From NCBI GenBank assembly GCA_030278955.1, contig JAOANR010000009.1, forward strand, positions 37,973,445 to 38,037,444: a stretch of DNA of 64,000 nucleotides. The letters run 5' to 3'. The notes under the pieces are model-generated. The model ran no database searches and was not told where the DNA came from. It saw nothing but the letters and a program-made list of their open reading frames with translations. Position numbers and translations under genes: made by a program. The DNA is from Hygrophila difformis (Eukaryota; Streptophyta; Magnoliopsida; Lamiales; Acanthaceae). Below, one piece after another: positions 1 to 10,808 of this stretch; the first letter of the stretch is position 1; each line of letters starts with the position of its first letter.

Positions 1-229
1 ATTCTAAGTCTTTTGCTTAAATAGTGGTTGAAATGCATGCAACAAAAAATTAAAAGGAAAATAAATGAGATAATAAGATGAATGAAGGAAATTCAAACTC
101 AGGTGAAAATAATATAAAATAAATTATTTTTACTGTTAAAAAATTATATATAGTTTTCTTTCATATTAAAATGATGAGAGCAAGTGGAAAATAAATACTC
201 CTTAACTATTCAAAATTAGAAAAAAAATA

Positions 230-450
230 CTCCATCTGTCCCACAAATTCTGTCTCACTTTCCTTTTGGTACGTCCCATTACAATTGTCACATTTCTTTT
301 TTTAGAAAAAACTTACTCCATAAACATCAACTAAAACATCGCATCAACTAATTATACCTAAAATATCACATTTCCCTTTATCACAATAACCCATTATACC
401 TAAAACACCTTGCCCAAAAGTTTTGGCACGGTATTACGGAACTGATGGAG
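230..450. mobile_element. Stowaway-like MITE, 221 bp
   Basis: The left end reads CTCCATCTGTCCC and the right end is its approximate inverse (GGAACTGATGGAG). The element is flanked by TA on both sides (228-229 and 451-452), the usual target duplication of Tc1/mariner-derived Stowaway elements. The subterminal parts are also partly complementary. It has no coding capacity and would have been moved in trans. Confidence 0.8.
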
Positions 451-1600
451 TATATTTTGCATTATTAAGGTTCTAAAAAAATATTAGTTTTACTCCCTAA
501 TATGTTGTAAATTTTGACTATTATCCCTAAAGTTTTTAAAAAATATTATTTATTCATTTTTGTTATTTTTTCATCATTTAAAACTTATATTTTATTACGT
601 AATGTATTTTAAATTTTTATTGTGATTAGTTTTTATGGACTAATCCATAACTTTATAGAATAAATTTTAATTATAATTACGTTTTGATTATATGTGAATT
701 TTTTAAATATTATTTTAGTCCATAATATTTTCTTCAATATTATGAAAATTTGGTAGTTAATATTTTCATTTAATTTAATTAAATTTTTATTATTTTTAAT
801 TCATTATTATTATAAGCCTCAAAATCAAATTTATCCTCTGATACCAAGTCTTTTAGGGGTATACTTCTTATATTCTTTTACAGTACAAATTACTATAAAA
901 AATTGTATAACAATTTACTCCAAATTTCATACACTTTATTTTATAATGAAATAGATGAGGATTACTGGATTAAAGATATTATGTCTACTAATTAAACTTA
1001 ATGTGTTTTAGTTTTTTTTCCCTTTTCTTTCTTTTCTTCTTCAAAAAGAAAAAAAAATATGTAGAATTTGTTTAGAATGGTATAAAATTTTGTAGGTTAT
1101 TAGTCATTTTACATTAATCAATATTTTTAGGGTCAATTTAACGTTTACATCATATTTTCAATGAAATATTTTTATTTAAAATATAGTTATTATATTCCTT
1201 ATATTGATTTATGATTATATAGTTTTTAGACATAAATTTATAACCTAATTAAATTTATTTAACAATATTATAGTATTAATATTTTCCATAATATTATGTA
1301 TACAATCAAATAATTTATATATATATTTGTAATCAATTATATCTTTTTAAAATATATATGAAGATTTTCTATTTTATTATATTAATAGATAGATTTAATT
1401 TCTAAATCTAGATATTAATAATGTGTCCAATGACATATAATTAGTCCGCAAATTACATGTAAACTTAAGAACCATTGATCTATAAATGAGCATATAATGA
1501 CTGATTAACCCTTTAAAATTAAGAAGGATGAATTAAATTTAGTAAGGACAAAAGAGTCTGCACAGGCCAAAAAGTATTCAGGATTTATTATATAGATAGA

Positions 1601-1740
1601 TAATAAATATAATATCAACCATAAATTATATTATTTGATAGTATTTTTTATAAGGGTCTGTTGCTATTCAAAAAGGCCCATTACTGTTCGTAAGGGTCCA
1701 ACACTGTTCAAAAAGTAATTACTATTCATAAGGGCTTGTG
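1601..1740. repeat. Diverged direct repeat, copy A
   Basis: This stretch shares the order of an AT-rich lead, the phrase ATTTTTTATAAGGGTC and several CTATTCATAAGG-type words with copy B at 2030-2160. Each copy contains small internal repeats of the ATTCATAAGGGC word. It could be part of an old Helitron or MITE, but no termini were found. Confidence 0.5.
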
Positions 1741-2029
1741 AATGACTCATTTGATAAATTAGAATTTAGAAATGACTTGCAAAAAATATTATTTAATGTA
1801 TCATCTACACAAATATCATAATGATATGATTTTGTGGGATGTATGACCATAGTTTGATCATTTTATTTTTATATTGCGATTTATCTAATTTAGTTAATCT
1901 ATCTAATACAAATATTTATTTTCCAATGATGAATATAATATCAATCTATAAATTATTCATTAATTTTTTATCATATTAAATATAATTTCAATTCATAAAG
2001 GATTTGTTAGTATTTAAATTATATTTAAA

Positions 2030-2160
2030 TAATAAATATAATATCAACCCATAAATTATACAGTACTATTTAATAGTATTTTTTATAAGGGTCCGTCACT
2101 ATTCATAAGGGCCCATCACTATTCATAAGGAAGTATTATTCATAAGGACAAGAGTTTTTA
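2030..2160. repeat. Diverged direct repeat, copy B
   Basis: Second copy of the repeat at 1601-1740, in the same orientation and about 430 bp downstream. It is followed by a short GATA-rich stretch (about 2170-2195) like the one preceding copy A. Confidence 0.5.
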
Positions 2161-2255
2161 TATTATAATAGATAATAGATAGATAATAGATGTTTACCTT
2201 TTTGTTTGATCTACCTCCAGACCTACCACATTCTCTTTCCCCTTTTTGTATTTTA

Positions 2256-2443
2256 CTTCTATGTCCCAACTAAAATGTCTTACTTACTATATTTGAATGT
2301 CTCATCATAAATGTTTTGTTTCTATAAATAAAATATGTATTCTCTCTTATAATTATGTGGACTTCATTACATACTCACAAACAAATTCCACCTTAATTCT
2401 CGTGTTCAACAGTAACAAAACGTTTTAAATGGGATGGAGGGAG
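2256..2443. mobile_element. Stowaway-like MITE, 188 bp
   Basis: The right end GGGATGGAGGGAG and the left end CTTCTATGTCCC form imperfect terminal inverted repeats, with TA at both borders (2254-2255 and 2444-2445). It lies about ten bases from the point where the gypsy-1 remnant stops, so it marks or lies close to a deletion breakpoint. Confidence 0.75.
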
Positions 2444-2453
2444 TATTACATAT

Positions 2454-3497
2454 AGAAAAGTTTCCAGAAAACCACTTTAGCTGGCATGCCTTCTTCTTAA
2501 CTGGTCTTGTGTAATATGCTTCAGGGTGTCATGGTCCATATGGATTATGATTTATGAACCTGCGACCTCTCAAGTAGTGTTGCCACGTTTTCATGGCCCT
2601 AGCCATAGCGAATAGCTTTTTGTCATAGGTAGAATAATCAGTTGAGCCTCTAAGAATTTCTCACTATTGTATGCCACTGGGCGGCCTTCTTGTATCAGCA
2701 ATGCTCCACATCTCATCCTTGATGCATCACATTCAATCTCAAATGGTTATAAATTAGGTAGTGCCTGAATGATGAGTCAACTTGTTCTTCAGTTCCTCAA
2801 AAGTCTTTTGTTATGCAATCCCCCCACTTACACATGATTGTGTAGTTAGACGTTCAGCAATAACACTGAATTGTGTAAAGAACCTCAAGAAAAATCCGTA
2901 CAAACCCAAAAAGCTTCCAACTTCATGGACTGAGTTAGGTGGCTTCCACTTAGTGATTGCAGTGATCTTAGATTCATCCACTTTTAGTCGTTGTTCACTG
3001 ACGATAAAATCCAAAAATATCACCTCAAGTACGCAGAAGTTGCATTTTTGCATGTTAGCATACAACTGGGCTCATCTCAGCTTGTTTAGTACCTGTTCAA
3101 CATGCAAGACATGATTAGACAGGTAGTTGTTGGAAACAAGTATATCACAAAAGTATACAACAATAAATTTGCCAATATAAGCCTTAAAGTCTCATTCATC
3201 AATCTCATGAATGTAGATGGTGTGTTGGTAAGTCCGACTGACATCACCAGCCATTCATAAAACCCGAACTTGGACGTAAATATCATCTTCAATTCGTCAG
3301 TTGGAAGCGTCCTGATCTGATGATATCCTCTCCGGAGATCGATATTTGAGAAAATGCTAGCCCTACCTAGTTCATCCAACATATCGTCGAGTCTTGGAGT
3401 GGGATGGCGGTACTTAATAGTAATTGCGTTTATTGCGCGACAGTCCAAGCACATCCTCCATGTTCCCCTTTTCTTAGGTACCAATAATACAGGCACA
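2454..3497 (-). pseudogene. Ty3/gypsy reverse transcriptase and RNase H remnant (gypsy-1)
   Basis: The minus strand encodes reverse-transcriptase palm motifs ([20 protein letters not shown], then [12 protein letters not shown]) and, after frameshifts, an RNase H beginning with an ECDAS motif near 2740. The catalytic YFDD box reads YFCD near 3150, so a metal-binding aspartate is lost. Homology stops at about 2454, before the end of RNase H. Polymerase and RNase H would have copied the element RNA in virus-like particles; this copy cannot be functional. Confidence 0.85.
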
Positions 3498-3562
3498 GCG
3501 CATGGAGACAGGCTTTCACAAACTCATTATTTGTCTAGCAATCCCTGTACTTGCTTCTGGAT

Positions 3563-3996
3563 CTCATTGGTTTCTTCGGGGTTCATTTGGTACGCCGGTC
3601 TGTTTGGTATGGATGCCCTTGGAATAAATCCATGCAGTGTTCGATGCCCCGTATTGGAGTAATCCTACGGAAACTTCCTCCGGGAAAGCATCCTTGTTTC
3701 TATCCAACATCCTGCAAAATGCACTTGGCAATTCAGGTGCAGTAGAGACTGATTCATTAATAACAACAATAGGTTTGACAAAAGCCAAGAGACAGAATCT
3801 GAAAATTCGGGCTCTTGTATTGCTTCGTGAATTCGGTCCTCGTTGCCAGCAAACATTCATCTGCAATTAAAACAAGAGGATTGTTAGTCTCAATTTTTTG
3901 TTGATTAATCCTACCCTTGCCTTTTTTTTTTCTTTTGTTGGTATTCAGCTTCATCTTTCTGCCATGGATCGGATTGAATACGATTTGGAAGCACAA
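3563..3996 (-). pseudogene. Protease-RT linker and RT N-terminus remnant (gypsy-1)
   Basis: This minus-strand block continues upstream of the RT fragment. The phrase RTEFTKQYK near 3840, a cysteine-rich decayed linker and the conserved start of RT (about 3570-3600) line up with positions 41300-41640 of gypsy-2. At least two frameshifts and several stops are present. The block ends at about 3996 where the LTR-like segment begins. Confidence 0.7.
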
Positions 3997-4269
3997 CCAA
4001 AATGAAAAATAAAAGGGATAGTGAGACTACCTAGTTGAATACTCAATCTTGGAATAATCTAACACATGTTTGTTCATACGATTCCCTTGATCAATATCCT
4101 CAAGGTGGCTATACGATCAAGCTCATCCCAAGCTTGAAAGGACTTGTCCAACAATGGTGGAAATTCGAGTGTGACCTTCAAATGCTCTCGGATTGGAACC
4201 AAAGAGAAAACAACTCACAATATGTTTAGTTTCATTTAAAGGTGAAATGAGATAATGTTTGGGAGGTCC

Positions 4270-4277
4270 TATTTATA
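4270..4277 (-). promoter_or_regulatory. TATA box of the LTR-like segment
   Basis: The minus strand reads CCTATAAATAGG here, a consensus plant TATA box. It lies about 70 bp downstream (minus sense) of the CG-rich word array, the same arrangement as in the long LTRs at 34313, 50846 and 54852. Confidence 0.5.
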
Positions 4278-4344
4278 GGCAACCCACATTACAACGGGAT
4301 TAAACAACCCTACACTAGGATTAAATGAACAAGAAGAAAATCTA

Positions 4345-4640
4345 GGCCGACGCGAGACTCGTACGACGCGAGCTGCTGGACGACGCGAGACTCGTACGAC
4401 GTGAAGCAGGCTAGCGTCGAAACCAGGAGGCTAGCGTCGTAGGTAGAAATCTAAACTGGGGGAGCGAGGACGACGTGAGACTCTTACGACGTGAGGCTGG
4501 CTCGCGTCGTAGCGTTGAGGCTAGTGTCGTAGGTTCTTTCCAGTGTGGCTTCGTGACTTGAGACGAGGCCTCACGACGTGAAACAGTCTAGAGTCATAAG
4601 TCCAGGCTAGCGTCGTACTTCGAGGCTAGCATCATATTTT
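4345..4640 (-). repeat. CG-rich word array upstream of a TATA box
   Basis: Roughly 24-bp units such as GACGCGAGACTCGTACGACG recur at about 4349, 4381 and 4471, mixed with half-units GCTAGCGTCG and ACGACGTGAG. The words are variations on GACG(C/T)GAG and its complement. The array ends shortly before the minus-strand TATA box. It has the layout of the arrays at 32855-33660, 50385-52100 and 54565-55975 but a different vocabulary. Confidence 0.65.
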
Positions 4641-4862
4641 GTCCTTCTTTCACTCATGCGGGCCGATGAGGTGCTTCTCTCTCCTTCTTGTTTAATTGTC
4701 TTGTGCATTCATGCACTTGTTTAATTACAAATAGAACAACTATCTAAAATATTCGATATTCTGGCAGCTGTTCCGGTGGGGTTCCGGCCAACTTCCGGCG
4801 ATCGACATCCGGCTGCTTCCAATCAATTGTGGGATTCCGGATCCAATTGAGTGGGTCCGGGA

Positions 4863-5602
4863 TAGGGATGTTAATGAGCCAGGGTAGTTCGCGAACAGTT
4901 CGAGCTCGGTTTAGTCAAAGTTCGACTCGAATAGGCTCGACTCGAGTTCGAGTTCGACTCAAATAATTTACAAACCAACCCGAACACCTTTGAGTTCGGC
5001 TCAAAAAGCTCGCGAACAGGCTCATGTTCTATTAACTTATAATACAAGTCCCATATAATACATGTCATTTGAAATGCATTGTTCTAGTACTGCATGTGTT
5101 TAGACTTTAAAATAAATTAAGTAAATATGGAGTCATGACTATATTACCGACAGGCCTACCCCATGCAATTAATGCATCTCCTTTTAAAGGGGTATGAAAT
5201 GAAGAAATATTTATTTATTAGTAAATATATTTATTTTTATACATATATTTATTTATTAGTAAATATATAAGTTATATAAAATATAGGTATAAGTTAAAGT
5301 GTGTCTGGATCAAACATGACATATTTATTGGGACAGATGGAATAAATTTTAAATTATAAATATATTTTTAAAATTATTTAAATATATAGATTAAATAATA
5401 TATACGTAATTAAATATATGCAATATATTAAATATAATTTCTTTTATATATTAAGAGAAAACGAAATGAGACTGTTCGAGCTCAGCTCGATTTCGTCAAA
5501 GCTCGGTCAATGCTCGGCTCGGTCAAAGCTCGGCTTGAATTCTTACAAGGTCAAGCCGAGCTTACCAGTATTTGGTCTCAGTTCGGGTCGTTAACACCCC
5601 TA
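4863..5602. mobile_element. Non-autonomous hAT element (MITE), 740 bp
   Basis: The left end is TAGGGATGTTAATGAGCC and the right end is the inverse of TAGGGGTGTTAACGACCC. The flanks carry a perfect 8-bp target duplication GTCCGGGA (4855-4862 and 5603-5610), the size expected for hAT transposases. Subterminal regions hold many GCTCGG/CCGAGC words on both sides, probably transposase-binding sites, around an AT-rich core without coding capacity. The element at 16082-16625 is of the same family. Confidence 0.9.
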
Positions 5603-6162
5603 GTCCGGGACCTTCCTTGATTTGAATCAGCAGCTTTAAACCCATCTTTCCGGATCTAGCTTTCAGTAGTTCATCTTCAAAATTTCGGTGCAATAGCTCA
5701 GCAATTCAGGATGTGAACTTTATGGAATATTGCTTGGACACCGGTCCTTCGGGAAATACGGGGATCAGTAGTGCTTTTGTTCCGACTTCCATACCACTTT
5801 CTTGATGTTTTCCATTAAAATCCTCTAATTCTCATGTACAGTAGCCATAGGTAGGGGTGAAAGCGGTACGGTAAATATCCGACCGATCCGATGCCGTATC
5901 CGATTATATTCGAATCTGAATCCGTTTTCGACTATCCGGCCGGATATTTCAATATCCGTATCCGAATCCGAATCCGTATTTTAATATCCGCATTCGTATT
6001 CGTATTCGAAAATATCTGACCGTATCCGAGAATATCCGACCGTATCCGAAAATTGATAGGATATTATCCGGATTTTAAATATGGATATCCGAATATATTA
6101 ATATATTATTATTTAATAATTAAAAATTATTAATAGTTATAAAAAATATCAAATTTTCAAAA

Positions 6163-7478
6163 GAGTTAAATATTTTTTTAGGCCATTAAAAGGCACCTAA
6201 TTTACTTTTAGGCCATGATTGATTTAATATCTGAAATTGAGCCATAAAGAGGAATTCGGGCCCCATTTTTTTAGCCAAATTGATGAATCCAACCCAAGAT
6301 CGGGCCACGTGAGGTACAATTCCTTAATGAAAGCTATGCGCTACTTACAATGAAGTAGACCGGGTTTGTTGCATCCCAAATAAGGATTGACTAACTGATC
6401 TCTAATCAACACCACCGCCACTGCCTATTTCAACCACATCACTGCCACGAGGTCGCCGCCACCACCGCTGCATGACGTCTCCGCCACCACTAGACCATCA
6501 TCATAGTTGCTGCCGCTAACACCACAGTCACACACAGCAATGTGTATCGCTGCCACAGTGCTGGAATGCGCTGTGGCCGTCTTACGCCGCCGGCCTCCAT
6601 CGTCGTTGTGGCCAAGCCTGGGTATTCCAATACCCATCGCTGCTAAGAAGAGCAACTTCGACTGCTCCAATTTATCTTTGGTCCCTGGAAACCTTCGAAT
6701 TCGAAATTTTAGTTTTCAATATCTGTTCAACATTTTCTATCAAAACTCGTCAGAATTTCCATGGCGCCTCCACAATGGTAGGTGTTCTTCTTTTTTTCCC
6801 CCCTCGGTTTAGATTTTTATTTTGGTTGTTTTATTTGGGAATTTCGAACTGTCGGGGTTCGGAACCCTAATTTTTTGTTGACATTAAGCTTCGATTTATG
6901 TAGATTTGGGAGGATGTTAGGGAAAAAAACAACTTTGTTGTTGTGTAATCGGGTTAAACTTGCCGGATATTGATTTTTGGCATCTGAAATCAAAAGTTTG
7001 GAGAGTTGATTTTTGAATAAATTTGGCTAGTAGGGAGATAAAGAACAAGGACTTGTTTTTGTTTTTGAAAAAGGGTATGAAATCAAAGTGGGAAAGCGAT
7101 GATAATACATGAATTCAGTTTTAACTAAAAAAATTGGATCTATTTAAATTGTGGTTTTTTAGACTAAATGTTCCTTTATTTTGAACTTTGAATGTTTCTG
7201 TGAGTAGTGCGTGTTGTGTTATGTTCTTTGATTTTGAACTCTCAATTGCGAATGTGTCTGTAAGTTGTGAATATCTCTATGAATGTTCTTTGATGCTGGA
7301 CTGAATCTTGAAGGAATAGCGATTGCAATCACGCGGCCCGATCTTGGGTTGGCTTCATCAATTTGGCTTAAAAACAGGCCCGAATTCCTCTTGATGGCTT
7401 ATTTCAGATAAGTATTAAATCAATCATGGCCCAAAAGTGAATTAGGTGCCTTTAATGGCCTGAAAAAATATTTAACTC
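6163..7478. mobile_element. Mutator-like element of Pack-MULE type, 1316 bp
   Basis: Long terminal inverted repeats of about 150 bp (about 6163-6315 and 7335-7478) begin with GAGTTAAATAT. They contain the words TAGGCCATTAAA, AATTCGGGCC and GATCGGGCC in mirror order. The flanks form a near-perfect 9-bp duplication (TTTTCAAAA at 6154-6162, TTTTAAAAA at 7479-7487), as expected for Mutator transposition. The interior (6340-7320) is GC-richer at one end and unlike the TIRs, consistent with captured host DNA. The TIR family is also seen at 16647-17828 and 28262-28430. Confidence 0.8.
6340..7320 (+). pseudogene. Probable captured host gene fragment: 5' exon and intron start
   Basis: Inside the Mutator-like element, a GC-rich stretch (6410-6660) with repeated CCGCCACCAC words is followed by an ATG at 6761 that opens MAPPQ. 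The frame runs into GGTAGGTG at about 6777, a plant-like 5' splice site, after which the DNA becomes T-rich and intron-like. This looks like a 5' UTR, short first exon and first intron carried off from a host gene. The donor gene is not recognised and no function is claimed. Confidence 0.4.
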
Positions 7479-7659
7479 TTTTAAAAAAAGATTATAAAAA
7501 ATTATCCGATAATCTGTCCGTAATTCGAAATATCCGAAACCGTATTCATATCCGGCCCATCCGTATTCGATACCGAATTCAACAAAAAAAACATGGATAA
7601 TATCCGTATCCGACACTATCTGACCGTATCCGTACCGTTTTCATCCATAGCCATAGGCA

Positions 7660-9390
7660 ATGGCTTGACAACTATCTTCTTGTTCCTGTGGTAAAAACAA
7701 AAATAGTTCTTATGGCCATTGTACATGACTAATTAGTCAAACATCCATGGGTGACCTAACAGTACATGGTATCTCGTCATTGCAACAACGTCACAGTCCA
7801 TATTATAAGAATAATAAGTCCTTATTTTAATGGGTACTTTGGCTTGCAAGTGACCTTTGAACTCCCATTCTCATTCATTCCATGGAGTTGGTATTGAGGG
7901 TGTGGTTTTCAGTATGTATGTTCAGTTTGCGCACAGTATATGGGCTTATTACATTATTGCAACTACCATTATCCACAATGATTGATGTTGTATTAACACA
8001 AATATCCTCATAATAGTAAATAAATTTTCCCGTTGTGCAAGTTCTTTGTTGGTGTTCTCGTCCTGTTTTTTGACATTCAACACTCTCATTGCTTGCAAAT
8101 TGGTCAATCTAATGTCATCTTGATCAATGCTCTCGTCAGCAGAACTGTCACTAATGTAACCAACCATATTTATCTTCTCTTCTTCATCATTAGAATCCTC
8201 GCCTTCAATTTTTAGAATCATGTAATCACCTATTTCAGTAGTAACTACAGTAGCTCGGCGTACGTTAGAACATTTAGAAGATATATGGCCATGTTGGTAA
8301 TATTTATAACAAATTACATCGTTATCTTCCCTTTTGGGCCTGTGTCATTCGGGCTCTCGAGGCCGGCAAACATCCCGCTTCTCTCTTTTGAATTCTTTGC
8401 CTAGTTCAAAACTTTTGGGTTTATATCCCTCATCATCCTTGGGGGAGGATCTAGGCTCGTCATTCTCAGTCTTGACTTGCCATGGCTTATGAGAAGTCGA
8501 GCTAGTGAAGTGTTTACTCTGTTCTCACTTCCTTTCAGCTTCAAGAGTGGTGGCTAAGTGTATGGCATCCTGTAGATATCTGCATATCCCCTTAGTTCCA
8601 TCTCACTTGGGATTTCAGTCCTCAATCATTTAATGAAACGAGTGGTGAATAGCTCATCAGGTTCATGGACTTGAGCACGCATCAACATGTGCTCCAGGCC
8701 CTCTTGTAATATTCTATTCTTCTACTATTACTTCCCTGAACACAGTATTGGAGTTTCATATACAAATCCCAGCGGTATGTTATTGGCACAAAGCGTTTCT
8801 CCATAGCATCTGTCAATTCTGCCCATGTCTCAATTTCTGGCGCCCTTTTATGTTGGAGAATGCGATTGTGGTTCTGCCACCAAGTAAGAGCATAGTACTG
8901 TATCTAAACTCACTAACCGTTACTCTAATCTTGGTGAATGGTGATGATATCTGTATGATTGTGAAGTTCAAAGACAAGCCCTATTACTTACATCCTTCCA
9001 GACTAAGAATTCACCTGGCCCCTTGTACCTCTGATCAAGGCATGAATCGTCGTCAGCTTCAGTCCCCTCAAATTTAATTGGCTCATCTAGATCATAGTAA
9101 TAATCTCTACAATACTCGTGGTATTGTAGGTCATTTCCCTGATTTCTTCTGTCTCTCTCTTCATGTCCGGGTGCTGGCGAAACATTCCTGACTGACTGGA
9201 TTTCATAAGTGGTGTACGTTGAGTGGGGCTCTTTTGGCTATGATTATATCACGAGCGGGTTGAATTTCCCCCTATTTGCAGCCGCGATATCGTCATGACA
9301 TGATCTCCCCTATTCTCTCCTCTACGGTTAGAATCCCATTTCCCAAACCACATCCTTTCTTAAAAAATGTGATTCATCTCTTGTACCTGC
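7660..9390 (-). pseudogene. Ty3/gypsy gag and protease remnant (gypsy-1)
   Basis: The minus strand shows a capsid-type gag core near 8890-8600 (ALTWWQNHN, then EKRFVP and LYMKLQYCVQG). It matches the gypsy-2 gag at 39938-40198 motif for motif. Further on, near 8250-8310, lies a zinc knuckle whose second cysteine reads tyrosine (CYKYYQHGHISSKC). An acidic stretch and a protease motif of the Asp-Asn-Gly-Ser-Cys type follow near 7980. Stops and frameshifts interrupt every segment. Gag would have formed the virus-like particle; this copy is dead. Confidence 0.75.
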
Positions 9391-9784
9391 TTAGCAAGGT
9401 GAGTGCTTGACTCAATCAAATAAAATAATGCCCAAAATTGCGTGTTGGTGTGTGATTTAATTCGGATCAATTTATCAGTTCACGACATTAATCAATTTGC
9501 AATCAAATATCCTGATTCCTCACAATTTAGAAGTGTAAAGATAAAGCTCACAAAAATAAAATCCTCTCGGAATCACAGATATAGGCCTCTCACACAAAAT
9601 TACCAAAGAAATATAAAATTTTTGTGCGCTGGGACGGTTGTGCAACAAAGATGTAGTATGTCATATCAGACTTCTCTCTCGTATCACAGCGATGGGGCGG
9701 ATTTTATCGTATGAAACCCCTTTGTCGTCCAATAGTCTTCAAAAATAATTTTGCCTTGGACCCTTGTACGACAACCGTTGTTAT
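9391..9784. other. Unassigned DNA left of copia-1
   Basis: No gene or known repeat recognised. The last five bases (GTTAT, 9780-9784) are the left target duplication of copia-1. The same unassigned locus continues at 15185 on the other side of the element. Confidence 0.6.
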
Positions 9785-10090
9785 TGTTGAAAAACGGCAT
9801 AAACATCAAATGCCGTAAAAGTAACAGGAATCGCCGAAGTCCAAGAAGGAGGCTCATCTACCTCGCCGAAAAGCTTGAAGCCACAATAAGAACAGTATTA
9901 TCATGTGTTCATTGTCTGTTGTTTATTTTCGATTCTATAAATAGGTACTTCCATTGTTGTAAAACTCAGAGCGAAGCAAAGCAAGAAATCTAAAAAAAGC
10001 TTTAGCTATACAACTCTCCGCTTTTGGTTATCGTCTTTAGATATCAAAAGTGTAAAGTGTTCTTGTGTGTGTGAGATATCAAAATCTACA
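9785..10090 (+). repeat. 5' LTR of copia-1
   Basis: Begins TGTTGAAAAACGGC and ends ATCTACA, directly followed by the primer site. Near the start an ACGGCAT / ATGCCGT pair can form a hairpin. A TATA box is at 9936-9943. The sequence recurs at 14879-15184. Confidence 0.95.
9936..9943 (+). promoter_or_regulatory. TATA box in copia-1 5' LTR
   Basis: TATAAATA within TTCTATAAATAGG, placed at about the middle of the LTR, as expected for the start of the element RNA a few tens of bases downstream. The copy in the 3' LTR is at 15030-15037. Confidence 0.7.
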
Positions 10091-10093
10091 AAT

Positions 10094-10105
10094 TGGTATC
10101 AGAGT
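10094..10105 (+). promoter_or_regulatory. Primer-binding site of copia-1 (tRNA-iMet type)
   Basis: TGGTATCAGAGT follows the LTR end after three bases. This is the usual plant initiator-Met tRNA primer site with one change at its end. Minus-strand cDNA synthesis would start here. Confidence 0.85.
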
Positions 10106-10808
10106 CTGAGTGATCCAAATTCAGAGCAAAACAATTTTGAGTATAAACACTCAAATTAAAAGAATTAAATTTACCGACCGTGGAGCTGCTGTCCACCACC
10201 TGCAACTCTCTGCCTTCCGGCGAACTGTCTGCCAGGCTCCGCCGAGCTGCCTCAAGAGCTCCACTAAGCCTCCGCTTCCCCCCCCTCCAGTCCAGCCACT
10301 CGCATCCAGCTTTGCGCCGAAACCGCTGTTGCTCGGCCCCTTCTACTGTGCCAATTTGTTGCAGCAGTGCCGATCTGCTCCACATCCAGCGCTGGCGTTG
10401 CTTCCAAAAGGAAGTGTGAGTGTGAGTAGATTTTTGATTCAATTCATATTCCACCGTTGAAAAAAAGGGTAAGGCTCCAGGAGACAAGCATATTAAAGTG
10501 AAGGGCAACCAAAATTAAATTCTTATCTACCAAGAATTTAATACCGACATACATATACATAATATATTCACATAACGACAGAGTGGTCACTGCTCACGGG
10601 CTTTTCTTGACTTTGGAGATGATAACAACATATACATAATAGTAGTAGTATATACATATATACGACATACATGTATGATATAAACACAAATTAAATTAAA
10701 TTAGATTATATATTGTGCCATAGAGGAAGTATATTATTTGCTTTATATATATATATATAAAAGGTATATATATATATATAAAGGTATATATATATATACA
10801 CAGGTCAA
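10106..10808 (+). other. Long untranslated leader of copia-1
   Basis: Seven hundred bases separate the primer site from the gag start. The first part (about 10180-10420) is GC-rich and open in several frames; the longest starts at 10110 (116 codons, no recognised domain). The second part is AT-rich and ends in TATATA microsatellite tracts (about 10745-10798) next to the gag ATG. The GC-rich part could be captured host DNA. No protein function is claimed. Confidence 0.6.

Larger units (their letters stand above)
1..2255. other. AT-rich intergenic spacer, no gene
   Basis: Very AT-rich DNA with stop codons in all frames. It holds the first Stowaway MITE and the diverged direct repeat listed separately. 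At about 835-846 the minus strand reads TGGTATCAGAG, which resembles an initiator-Met tRNA primer site, but no LTR could be delimited beside it. Nothing else supportable is seen. Confidence 0.6.
3997..5760 (-). mobile_element. LTR-like promoter segment interrupting gypsy-1
   Basis: Gypsy-1 coding homology breaks off at about 3996 and resumes near 5770, where the minus strand reads ENIKK as in the gypsy-2 linker. The DNA between them is read as an inserted LTR-like piece on the minus strand. It has a CG-rich word array (4345-4640), then a TATA box (4270-4277), then an AT-rich presumed leader. It contains the hAT MITE at 4863-5602. Exact ends and a target duplication could not be fixed, so the extent is approximate. 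Alternatively it is a diverged part of gypsy-1 itself. Confidence 0.4.
5852..7647. mobile_element. Non-autonomous hAT element containing a Mutator-like element
   Basis: Ends TAGGGGTGAAAGCGGTACGG and the inverse of TGGATGAAAACGGTACGG face each other, flanked by a direct repeat TAGCCATAGG (5842-5851 and 7648-7657) that includes an 8-bp hAT-type duplication. Subterminal DNA on both sides is dense in ATCCG and CGGAT words (5870-6070 and 7505-7640). The middle is occupied by the Mutator-like element at 6163-7478. The hAT part has no coding capacity. It interrupts the gypsy-1 protease/linker region. Confidence 0.88.
2454..9390 (-). mobile_element. gypsy-1: degenerate Ty3/gypsy element, with nested insertions
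   Basis: Read on the minus strand from 9390 down to 2454, three blocks follow the order gag, zinc knuckle, protease, linker, reverse transcriptase, RNase H. All are full of stops and frameshifts. They closely resemble the plus-strand gypsy-2 element at 36947-44649, for example in a shared protease motif with Asp-Asn-Gly-Ser-Cys and in similar gag cores, so both belong to one lineage. The integrase and the left LTR are absent: homology ends at about 2454 inside RNase H. An LTR-like segment, two hAT elements and, inside one of these, a Mutator-like element lie within it. No LTR of its own was identified. Confidence 0.8.

Noticed and set aside
833..848. Primer-binding site of an unseen LTR element on the minus strand
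   Set aside because: An 11-base match to the initiator-Met site stands alone without LTR ends or gag nearby.
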